Positions 44,456 to 51,670 of a stretch of DNA of 64,000 bases are shown here, piece after piece (positions within the stretch are counted from its first letter, which is position 1; each line of letters starts with the position of its first letter). A program made the translations under genes and the position numbers. The notes below the pieces were generated by a model that was not told the origin of the DNA, did no database searches, and worked only from the letters and a program-made list of their open reading frames with translations. Source of the DNA: an uncultured Bacteroidia bacterium (GTDB lineage: Bacteria; Bacteroidota; Bacteroidia; Bacteroidales; UBA932); NCBI GenBank assembly GCA_902782225.1, contig CACZMF010000009.1, positions 1-64,000 on the forward strand, given 5' to 3'.

Positions 44456-45007
44456 ATGAAAATGTCTTCAAGGGATATAGAGGCTCTCTTCCGCATGCAC
44501 TACAGGCCGTTGTGCATGTATGCCCTGCATTATCTTGAAGATATAGATGCAGCGGAAGACGCCGTACAAGAAGTATTCATAAAGTTTTGGGAAACTGGGC
44601 CTTCCACAGACAGCGGAAAGGCTTACCTTTACACAATGACACGCAACCGCTGCATTGACATTCTGCGCCGCACCAATCGCATCGTTCCTATTCCTCAAGA
44701 TGCATCGGAGGACCTTTCCGACGAACAACTCACCGAGCGTTCCGAGCTTGAAGCCCGCCTGTGGATGTCAGTGAACCGGCTCCCCAGAAAGCGCAGGGAG
44801 TTGCTGATTATGAGCAAGGGAGAGGGGCTGAAGTATGAAGAGATAGCCGAACGCACCGGTCTTTCCGTAAATACAGTCCGCAACCAGATATCCCGCGCAC
44901 TCCGAACCCTTCGCGCCAGCGGCAACGATATTCTTCCGATGGTACTTTTTACCGGACTATTCGTCTTAATGGTAAAAAGAGCCTTATATGAAAGAAGATA
45001 TTCTTGA
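44456..45007 (+). CDS. FecI-like ECF sigma factor (system 2)
   Basis: 183 aa. Region 2: DAAEDAVQEVFIKFWETGPS and LYTMTRNRCIDILRR; region 4: LPRKRRELLIMSKGEGLKYEEIAERTGLSVNTVRNQISRALRTLR. The last ~25 residues are hydrophobic (ILPMVLFTGLFVLMVKRALY), a tail often seen in Bacteroidetes sigma-70 family 1 members. It overlaps the FecR-like gene by 20 bases. With the receptor and DUF4249 gene downstream it forms a cell-surface signalling unit. Confidence 0.9.
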   Translation: MKMSSRDIEALFRMHYRPLCMYALHYLEDIDAAEDAVQEVFIKFWETGPSTDSGKAYLYTMTRNRCIDILRRTNRIVPIPQDASEDLSDEQLTERSELEARLWMSVNRLPRKRRELLIMSKGEGLKYEEIAERTGLSVNTVRNQISRALRTLRASGNDILPMVLFTGLFVLMVKRALYERRYS

Positions 45008-45773
45008 ATTCGTAGCACGCTACTTCAAGCCGCACGCCCTGGACCGGAATCGCGCCTGGAGGCGTATCAGTGCAGGAAGACGCAGCGGATGGCATCCGGC
45101 CTACACCCTTGCCACCGCGCTTGCCGCCTTGGCAATCGGCCTTTTCCTATTTATCCCGGGCAAAACCGGCATGACAGTGATTCCGGCTTCCGCATCAGCG
45201 CAGACCGTTGCTCTTCCTGACGGCACCCTCTGCACCCTCGCCCCCGGCGCAACCATTTCGTTCCACGGCAAGCATTTCGCCCACAACGACAGAATCGTGC
45301 AGATGGGAGGCAAGGTGTACTTCGAAGTAGAAAGGAACGAGCGGCTTCCATTCCTCATCCAGGCATCAGACGCGGTCGTGACGGTACTAGGAACCCGTTT
45401 CCAGGTAATTCAGGACGCCGACAGCACGGCAGTGGACGTAGTAAGCGGGCGCGTATCCTTCGCCTCCGCAAATAACCCTGATGAAGGAATCGTACTCGAG
45501 CGCGGTATGCACGCAGCACTCTTTTCCGGCGCCGCCAGGGCACGTCTTACCGCACCGGCATCACTCAACCCCGCAGCCTGGGCGACCCACGTTTTTACAT
45601 ATGAACAGGCTCCGCTTCCTGATGTCCTCCTGGATGTTTCCGAGTGCTTCGGGTGCACGCTGGAATGCGATGCAACCGACCGCAGGCTCAGCGGCACTCT
45701 CCGTGCTGAATCTGCCCGCGAAGCAGTCCAGCTTTTAGAAGAGACGCTTGACATAAAGATAACGATACTATGA
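44988..45773 (+). CDS. FecR-like anti-sigma factor
   Basis: 261 aa with one membrane helix (YTLATALAALAIGLFLFIPG). The periplasmic part shows the FecR fold: VALPDGTLCTLAPGATISFH, GGKVYFEVERNERLPFLIQ, VVTVLGTRFQVIQDADS, VVSGRVSFAS. The C terminus ends in a DUF4974/STN-like module (SECFGCTLECDATDRRLSG). It transmits receptor occupancy to the sigma factor. Overlaps both neighbours (20 and 4 bases). Confidence 0.9.
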   Translation: MKEDILEFVARYFKPHALDRNRAWRRISAGRRSGWHPAYTLATALAALAIGLFLFIPGKTGMTVIPASASAQTVALPDGTLCTLAPGATISFHGKHFAHNDRIVQMGGKVYFEVERNERLPFLIQASDAVVTVLGTRFQVIQDADSTAVDVVSGRVSFASANNPDEGIVLERGMHAALFSGAARARLTAPASLNPAAWATHVFTYEQAPLPDVLLDVSECFGCTLECDATDRRLSGTLRAESAREAVQLLEETLDIKITIL

Positions 45774-48391
45774 AAAAACTGATTTCGGTTCTAGCCGCCT
45801 TGTGCCTCTCCTTCGCCATGCTTGCGCAGGAGCAGCCCCTTGGCGCCATTGAGAACAGATTCGGCGTGAGTTTCATTTATGACGCATCGCTCCGGCAGAA
45901 GCTGGAGACGTTGAGCGCCGTCCCGGCTGCAACACTTGAGGAGTCCCTCGAAAAGACGTTCGCCGGCAGCGGCATCGGCTGGCAGGTACGGGGGTCAAAT
46001 GTAATACTCAAGCCGACCCGCCTCCCACTCCGCAAAGCCGGCGCCGTTACGCTCAGCGGTTACATAACCGACTCAGCATCAGCAGAACTCTTAATCGGAG
46101 CTGGCGTGCTGGCAGAAGGCACGCATGGCACAAGCACAGGCGGAGTGACCAACGAATACGGCTTCTACACCATCACCTTGCCTGCCGGATTCTACCGGCT
46201 CCGTGCGGCGCAACTCGGTTATGCTGATTTCGAAACGTCGCTTTACCTCAGACGCGACACCACGCTCAACATCGCCCTTGATTTCAACGCCCGTCTCGAT
46301 GCTGCCCGTATCGTATCCCGCAAGGACGCAGGACTGCAGTCGGTTCTGCCGGGAGCAATCGAGGTGCCGGTGTTGCAGCTCAAAAACACCCCGTCGCTAC
46401 TTGGTGAGGCCGATCTGGTCAAAGCCTTGCAGCTGCTGCCCGGTGTTCAGGGAGGAGTGGAAGGCTTCTCCGGCATGCATATACGAGGCGGCGGGCCCGA
46501 GCAGAACCTCGTGCTGCTCGATGGCGTCCCAATCTACAATATGGATCATATGCTCGGTCTTTTCTCCATCTTCCAACCGGAGGCGGTGAAGGATCTCACC
46601 CTATACAAGGGTTCCTTCCCTGCCCGTTACGGCGGAAGGGTCTCCGGCATTCTGGATATCCGCACCAATGACGGCAACATGAAGCAGACGCACGGTTCCT
46701 TCACTGTGGGCGTTCTCAACGATAAATTCCATCTGGAAGGCCCCATCGTGAAGGACCGCCTGAGTTATTCCATCAGCGCCCGAGGCCTTCACAGTATCGT
46801 TGCGGAGCCCTTCCTGAGGATGTTCCTCAAGGATACGTACGTCAATTATTACTACTACGACCTCAACGGAAAGCTCTCCTGGAGGATTACGGATACCGAC
46901 CACATTTTCCTTGGAGTCTACCACGGCCGGGACAATGCCGCTTATAAACAGGTAACGGACAGAATACAGCACAAGTCGGACGGTGATTGGCCGCTTCATG
47001 AACAGACCGACCTTGGTCTGGGCTGGGGCAGTTCACTGGCCTCGCTGCGATGGAACCACGTTTTCGGCGGGAACCTGTTTTCCAACGCCACTGTCTTTTA
47101 CAGCCATTTCGATATGAAAGCCGGATTGGGGAACGCCACGTCCAGTCTCCGGGAAGGTTTCGGACAGTCGAATTCGTGGACCATAGACTATGTGTCCGGA
47201 ATATCGGACATCGGGGCCAAAGCGGATTTCGACTGGACTCCATCGCCTTCGCACATAGTTAAGTTCGGCGCCGAATACATGCACCATCATTTCAGGCCCG
47301 AGGCTTATGAGGCTTCCGTGTCTGCGATACTGGATGAGAAACATGAAGACTCGGAAAAAGACAAGAAAGATTACTTCGGCAACGAAGCTTCCCTTTATGT
47401 AGAAGACAACATGCAGATAGGCTCACGGCTTGTCCTGAACCCGGGATTGCACCTGACCTTGTTCAATACCCAGGGGCGTAACTACTGGTCGCTGGAGCCG
47501 CGTGCCGCCGTGAAGTTTGATGCCGGAGCCGGTTTTTCGTTCAAAGGTGGATATTCGCGAATGGCTCAGTACGTTCACCTCCTTTCTTCTACGGTAGTCC
47601 CGCTTCCCCTGGACATCTGGGTGCCCATCACGGCCAACATCCCCCCAATCACCTCCGACCAGTTCTCGCTAGGGGCATACTATGATGGCCTCAAAGGATG
47701 GGAATTCTCCATTGAGGGATACTACAAGAAGATGCGTAACTTACTGGAATTCAAAGAAGGAGTGATGTTTCTCGCTAATACGGAAGGATGGGAGAACCAG
47801 GTTGAAACCGGAGACGGCACCGCACAAGGCATCGAATTTTTTGTCCGCAAGACATCCGGAGCCACGACAGGCTGGATTTCATATACGCTGGCTAAAAGCG
47901 AACGTGTTTTCCCCGACGGTTCCATCAACCTCGGAAGGCCTTTCCCTTACAAGTATGACCGCCGTCATAGCGTCAATGTCGTGTTGAACCACAAATTTTC
48001 CGATCGCGTAGACCTGGCAGCATCGTGGGTGTTCTATTCCGGAAGTTGGATGACGGCGCCTATGAGGCACACCAAAATACTTGTCCCTGAACAATCCTGG
48101 AGCGGACATGTCAATTACAGTACAGGAAGGAACAATTACGAATTGCCTCCGACGCACAGGCTCAATGTCGGCGTCAATCTCAGGCGTCACACGAAAAGAG
48201 GCGGCGAGTCCGTCTGGAACCTCAGCCTGTACAATGCCTACAATGCTATGAACCCCAACCTTATGTTCTACAACTACGATTCTTACATGAACCCGGATGA
48301 GAAACTGACAATCGACAAAGACATCGTATTCCTCACCAAGATAACCGTACTTCCCATTATCCCCGCTTTCAGCTATACCCTTACATTCTGA
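45770..48391 (+). CDS. TonB-dependent transducer with STN domain
   Basis: 873-aa outer-membrane receptor. After the signal peptide comes an STN domain (residues about 22-82, RFGVSFIYDASLRQKLETLS and GIGWQVRGSNVILKP) that contacts FecR, a CarboxypepD_reg domain (about 90-170, SGYITDSASAELLIGAGV), a plug with GMHIRGGGPEQNLVLLDGVP, and a barrel ending FSYTLTF. Size is near that of FecA-type transducers rather than SusC. The ligand is unknown; DUF4249 partner downstream. Confidence 0.9.
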   Translation: MKKLISVLAALCLSFAMLAQEQPLGAIENRFGVSFIYDASLRQKLETLSAVPAATLEESLEKTFAGSGIGWQVRGSNVILKPTRLPLRKAGAVTLSGYITDSASAELLIGAGVLAEGTHGTSTGGVTNEYGFYTITLPAGFYRLRAAQLGYADFETSLYLRRDTTLNIALDFNARLDAARIVSRKDAGLQSVLPGAIEVPVLQLKNTPSLLGEADLVKALQLLPGVQGGVEGFSGMHIRGGGPEQNLVLLDGVPIYNMDHMLGLFSIFQPEAVKDLTLYKGSFPARYGGRVSGILDIRTNDGNMKQTHGSFTVGVLNDKFHLEGPIVKDRLSYSISARGLHSIVAEPFLRMFLKDTYVNYYYYDLNGKLSWRITDTDHIFLGVYHGRDNAAYKQVTDRIQHKSDGDWPLHEQTDLGLGWGSSLASLRWNHVFGGNLFSNATVFYSHFDMKAGLGNATSSLREGFGQSNSWTIDYVSGISDIGAKADFDWTPSPSHIVKFGAEYMHHHFRPEAYEASVSAILDEKHEDSEKDKKDYFGNEASLYVEDNMQIGSRLVLNPGLHLTLFNTQGRNYWSLEPRAAVKFDAGAGFSFKGGYSRMAQYVHLLSSTVVPLPLDIWVPITANIPPITSDQFSLGAYYDGLKGWEFSIEGYYKKMRNLLEFKEGVMFLANTEGWENQVETGDGTAQGIEFFVRKTSGATTGWISYTLAKSERVFPDGSINLGRPFPYKYDRRHSVNVVLNHKFSDRVDLAASWVFYSGSWMTAPMRHTKILVPEQSWSGHVNYSTGRNNYELPPTHRLNVGVNLRRHTKRGGESVWNLSLYNAYNAMNPNLMFYNYDSYMNPDEKLTIDKDIVFLTKITVLPIIPAFSYTLTF

Positions 48392-48397
48392 TTTGCC

Positions 48398-49480
48398 ATG
48401 AAAAACTTTTATATTCTTTTCTTTTTTCTGCTGACGGCCGGATGTACTTCCCGCATCGACCTCCATTCCGGCGAGCCCGAGAATCTTCTCGTACTTAATG
48501 CCCGATTGCGGACAGATGAAGAGTGGCACCGCGTCGAGGTTTATATGAGCACGTTAAGGGAGGGGTCATGTCAATACATTGATGACGCGAAGATTGATGT
48601 TTATATCAATGGCAACTATCTCTGCCAGGCGCAATACTACACATACGAAACATTTCCTGACAGGCCAGCGAATGACTACCACCAAATGTTCAAATACGGC
48701 TTTTTTGCCGGTTATTATTTCGAAGCCGTACTTGGGGAAGGGGATGTTATCAAGATAGAGGTTTCGAGGGGAGGCCTCAGCGCATGGGCCGAGGCTACTG
48801 TACCACGTGCCGTGGAGCTCGTTTCCGTGGATACGTTGACCGTGAAGGAGAATCCCTATTTTGACGGTTCAGATGCCTTGGAATGCAGGCTCCGCCTGAG
48901 AGATGTCCCCTTGGAAGATAACTGGATGCGCCTTCTTCTGGATTATCATGTCGATGATTTGGCTCATTATGAAGGCGCTCCCGACACACTCATAACGTAT
49001 CAGAACATCTATGATTTCCCTGTGTTTTTCGACGATGATCCATACTTGCGCGGCGATTTCCATTCTTCCCGGGAGCAGTCTGCAATACAACAGACCAGTC
49101 TGAACCTTCCGCTTGTAACGAACAAGTACTTCATCTTTACCGATGAAGGATTCAGGAATTCAGAATACACGGCGCTCGTTTATCTGAGAACGAACAGTTT
49201 CTACAATCCTCTTCCGGCACCTTTCAATTTTACATCCAACTCCCGCCTAACCTTCCGCCTGTTGACGTTCAGCCGGGACGAGTACCTGTTCTATCGGGCA
49301 TACACCAATGCCTCAATCAACGGTACGCTTTCTTCCGACATAGCGTCACAGATATTGTTCGAGCCGGTAACCTTTCCCAGCAATGTTGAAGGCGGCCTCG
49401 GATTCGTCTGCGTTGAAGCCGCCTCAAGCGCCGTATTCGACTTCAGCAGGGAAATCCCCGCAATGGTTCCGACAATGTGA
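48398..49480 (+). CDS. DUF4249 family lipoprotein
   Basis: 360 aa; signal ends LLTAGCTSR (lipidated Cys). The pattern of an early ENLLVLNARLRTDEEWHRVEVY strand block, IDDAKIDVYING, and a late SSDIASQILFEPVTFPSNVEGGLGFV segment is that of DUF4249, which regularly follows a TonB receptor and probably caps it. Six bases separate it from the receptor. R1 copy v begins two bases after the stop. Confidence 0.85.
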   Translation: MKNFYILFFFLLTAGCTSRIDLHSGEPENLLVLNARLRTDEEWHRVEVYMSTLREGSCQYIDDAKIDVYINGNYLCQAQYYTYETFPDRPANDYHQMFKYGFFAGYYFEAVLGEGDVIKIEVSRGGLSAWAEATVPRAVELVSVDTLTVKENPYFDGSDALECRLRLRDVPLEDNWMRLLLDYHVDDLAHYEGAPDTLITYQNIYDFPVFFDDDPYLRGDFHSSREQSAIQQTSLNLPLVTNKYFIFTDEGFRNSEYTALVYLRTNSFYNPLPAPFNFTSNSRLTFRLLTFSRDEYLFYRAYTNASINGTLSSDIASQILFEPVTFPSNVEGGLGFVCVEAASSAVFDFSREIPAMVPTM

Positions 49481-49482
49481 GT

Positions 49483-49575
49483 GACGATACCCTGCTGTTT
49501 TCGTGGACCTATGTAAGCAAAAACGGCCGTTTTCGCTTACATAGGTGCCGGTTCTTGGACCGGTATCAGCACTCG
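49483..49575. repeat. R1 repeat copy v with long hairpin
   Basis: Same ends as other R1 units (GACGATACC, CCGGTATCAGCACTC), but the middle reads CCTATGTAAGCAAAAACGG followed by CCGTTTTCGCTTACATAGG (49508-49545 region), a hairpin of 19-base arms with one mismatch. Tandem GGGACCTGCGCCGGCAG units follow (49576-49640). Confidence 0.88.
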
Positions 49576-49716
49576 GCCGGGGACCTGCGCCGGCAGTAGC
49601 GTCACTCGGCCGGAGACCTGCGCCGGCAGCAGCGTCCCGTCGAGGGCATACGAAGACAGGCTGGCGATTTGCCAGCCTGCCTTGTGCCCCTAACGGGACA
49701 ATTCTCGAACCTTTTG

Positions 49717-49800
49717 ATGGAGGGATTGGAAAGAATATGGGAGGTACATAAGTTTCTGCCAGATCCTAAATCCATTAGAAGAATAATCGACATTTCCTAA
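49717..49800 (+). CDS. Small conserved ORF, R2 copy B (27 aa or C-terminal part)
   Basis: MEGLERIWEVHKFLPDPKSI and RRIIDIS. The frame is open from 49600 through RRQAGDLPACLVPLTGQFSN, matching R2 copy A. It ends exactly where a 20-base palindrome begins, upstream of the BRO pseudogene; both R2 copies thus neighbour BRO-family genes. Coding status is inferred from the substitution pattern only. Confidence 0.45.
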   Translation: MEGLERIWEVHKFLPDPKSIRRIIDIS

Positions 49801-49820
49801 CAATTACAAGCTTGTAATTG
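49801..49820. promoter_or_regulatory. 20-base perfect palindrome upstream of the BRO pseudogene
   Basis: CAATTACAAGCTTGTAATTG, directly before the -33 box. Its core TACAA-n2-TTGTA resembles the in-gene palindromes at 41522 and 50051, so it may be an operator for a BRO-family regulator. Confidence 0.65.
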
Positions 49821-49821
49821 C

Positions 49822-49852
49822 TTGGAATTACTGGTTATGTCAGCTATATTTG
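49822..49852 (+). promoter_or_regulatory. Promoter of the BRO pseudogene
   Basis: TTG at 49822-49824 and TATATTTG at 49845-49852, 20 bases apart, 16 bases before the ATG. Confidence 0.65.
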
Positions 49853-49868
49853 TAGAAAATGGTTTTGT

Positions 49869-50341
49869 ATGAGTACGAAGGAAGCTCTCCAGCTATTCGG
49901 AGAAAGAAAGATTAGAACCGCGTGGAGCGAGGAAGAAGAGAAATGGTATTTCTCAATTATAGATGTCGTAGCCGTGCTGACGGACAGTGCCGATCCAAAA
50001 AGGTATTGGAGTGTTCTGAAAGTTCGCTTGAAGAATGAAGGTGCTGAACCTACTACAATTTGTAGTACTTTGAAAATGAAGGCTACCGACGGAAAGATGC
50101 GCCAAACAGATGTGGCCGACCAGCAGCAACTTTTCAGGCTTATTCAATCTATTCCATCTCCCAAGCAAAGCAGCCCAAGACCTTCAATCAAAGTAGAAAC
50201 ATCGCCCGTGAAGGTGGCAGCATTGCCGGGGAAGCTCGCGAGAATATTGAGAAACGAGTCGGCACCAGCGTCGTGACCTCACTCAACGCAAAGGACAAAC
50301 CAGCCCTGGAAACAGGTACGCCAGAGATTGATAACCAATAA
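49869..50341 (+). pseudogene. BRO-N/DinD-like gene with internal deletion and frameshift
   Basis: Starts MSTKEALQLFGERKIRTAWS and keeps the BRO-N domain to FRLIQSIPSPK. There the reading frame stops making sense; another frame then reads TFNQSRNIAREGGSIAGEAR and EKRVGTSVVTSLNAKDKP, ending in a stop at 50339-50341. That segment is the usual C terminus of DinD-like proteins and aligns with VEKRLGRSVVSSEKA of the intact gene at 40863. About 120-150 codons are missing. As it stands a 135-aa truncated protein ending at 50276 could still be made. Confidence 0.8.
50051..50067. repeat. 17-base perfect palindrome inside the BRO pseudogene
   Basis: TACTACAATTTGTAGTA, at codons homologous to those under 41522-41538. 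Three outer base pairs differ between the two genes and all three remain paired. Confidence 0.85.
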
Positions 50342-50367
50342 GCACAGTTGTGCCGTATAAAAGCTTT

Positions 50368-50967
50368 TTACTTCCTGTGTCCGCCAAAGAAACTCCATCC
50401 GACGCCGATGGAGATTACTGATGGCGAGCCTCCGAAGAATAGCCGGTACTCTGCAGTAATGCGAAGATGGTCCCAGAATTCACAGCCTCCGCGGAAAGAC
50501 AGGAACGCGTTGCTTGCCTTTGTTGTGGTTCCGTCGTGACCTAACGGGTTATTTGGATTCAAGTACTCACCGTTGTAATACCCGGCTCCGAGCCCTGCAA
50601 AAGGTGCTACATTATTCCAATTACGCCAGTTGTAATCCACATGTGCACTATACATTGCGCCGGAGCTGAACTTGATGCCATGCTTAGGACTCTCTATGAA
50701 AAGAGCCGAGTACTGAAGTCCGAGGTCCCAGGGTGAGCCAACTATATTGTATCGCGCCTCGGCCTCAAGCTTCATGCCGCTGCCAAGTTTTAGCGGCGTT
50801 GCAAATCCGCCCCCAATACCTATCTCAAAGTCCTGGACATCATCTCCGATTCTCTGGACTGTTTGCTTTTCCTCCGGCAAATCCCAAGAAGCATCAAGCT
50901 GCTGGGCCATCGCAATTGATGAGCTCAGCAGCATGCAGATCGCAGACAGAAAAGTGAACCGTTTCAT
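50368..50967 (-). CDS. Outer-membrane beta-barrel protein, 199 aa
   Basis: Signal peptide MKRFTFLSAICMLLSSSIAMAQ. The body alternates hydrophobic and polar residues in amphipathic strands (KLEAEARYNI, LGLQYSALFI, FLSFRGGCEFWDHLRITAEYRLFFGG) and ends in an aromatic strand SIGVGWSFFGG, as in small OmpA-like or porin barrels of 8 strands. No specific family. It has a TAACTTTG promoter element upstream. A short GCACAGTTGTGC palindrome follows the BRO pseudogene downstream. Confidence 0.75.
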   Translation of the reverse strand: MKRFTFLSAICMLLSSSIAMAQQLDASWDLPEEKQTVQRIGDDVQDFEIGIGGGFATPLKLGSGMKLEAEARYNIVGSPWDLGLQYSALFIESPKHGIKFSSGAMYSAHVDYNWRNWNNVAPFAGLGAGYYNGEYLNPNNPLGHDGTTTKASNAFLSFRGGCEFWDHLRITAEYRLFFGGSPSVISIGVGWSFFGGHRK

Positions 50968-50993
50968 TAAAACCTAGATCATCATTGCCAATG

Positions 50994-51001
50994 CAAAGTT
51001 A
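50994..51001 (-). promoter_or_regulatory. -7 element TAACTTTG for the barrel gene
   Basis: Perfect TAnnTTTG on the minus strand, 26 bases before the ATG at 50967. Confidence 0.6.
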
Positions 51002-51074
51002 CAGAAAAATATCGAACCCTCTTCCTTCTTATCACCCCGACGGATATCCTGTTGTAAATCAATCGATTACGTGG

Positions 51075-51107
51075 AAAGAAAAACCGGACTTCTTGAAAAA
51101 GTCCGGT
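51075..51107 (-). terminator. Terminator of tRNA-Leu
   Basis: ACCGGACTT (51083-51091) pairs with AAGTCCGGT (51099-51107); on the minus strand it is followed by TTTTCTTTC. Confidence 0.8.
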
Positions 51108-51108
51108 C

Positions 51109-51195
51109 TGGTGCCCGAGGGGGGACTCGAACCCCCACGCCTTTAAGGGACAATGGATTTTGAGTCCATCGCGTCTACCATTCCGCCACTCGGGC
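51109..51195 (-). tRNA. tRNA-Leu (anticodon CAA)
   Basis: 87 bases including an encoded CCA. The acceptor arm GCCCGAG pairs with CTCGGGC, the anticodon loop reads CTCAAAA in ATGGACTCAAAATCCAT, there is a long variable arm (class II) as in Leu tRNAs, and the T arm is GGGGGTTCGAGTCCCCC. It decodes UUG. A consensus promoter and a terminator frame it. Confidence 0.96.
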
Positions 51196-51207
51196 AAAGT
51201 GAGGGTG

Positions 51208-51238
51208 CAAAGTTATTTAAATTATCGCAATTTTCAAA
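51208..51238 (-). promoter_or_regulatory. tRNA-Leu promoter
   Basis: Minus-strand TAACTTTG at 51215-51208 and TTG at 51237-51235 (within TTTG), with 19 bases between. Confidence 0.75.
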
Positions 51239-51289
51239 TATTCCAGAATTTGGTGTAACTTAGGGCTTTCATTAAAAAAGTCAGTTATT

Positions 51290-51655
51290 ATGAAAAAGAT
51301 TTTAGTCCTTCTTGCAGCCATCGCGCTCATGGTAGCCTGCGACGGCATCTCCAGCCTCCCCAAACAGTTCACCCAGCTCGCCGACAAGGTGGAGAAGAAG
51401 GGTGAGACCTTCTCCGCAGAGCAGTGGGAGCAGATCAGCGACCAGCTGGACGCACTCACTGAAAAGTACAACGACAACATCGACAAGTTCAACGCAGAGC
51501 AAAAGCAGGAAGTCAACAAGGCCATCGGCAAGATCCAGGCAGGCATCCTCAAAGCCGGCCTCGGTGAGGCTGCCGACGCAGTAGGCGAACTCGTGGAAGG
51601 AGCCAAAGGCTTCCTCGAAGGCCTGACGGGCGGCGACAAAGGCGACAAGGAATAA
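51290..51655 (+). CDS. Small lipoprotein, 121 aa
   Basis: Signal ends ALMVACDGI (lipidated Cys). The mature part is a predicted long amphipathic helix pair (KQFTQLADKVEKKGETFSAEQW, YNDNIDKFNAEQKQEVNKAI) with a Gly/Lys tail, resembling DUF6565-type lipoproteins, an uncertain match. No promoter is clearly visible. It lies 15 bases before the aroD-aroA fusion gene. Confidence 0.7.
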   Translation: MKKILVLLAAIALMVACDGISSLPKQFTQLADKVEKKGETFSAEQWEQISDQLDALTEKYNDNIDKFNAEQKQEVNKAIGKIQAGILKAGLGEAADAVGELVEGAKGFLEGLTGGDKGDKE

Positions 51656-51670
51656 CAGCCGCCCCCGCCT

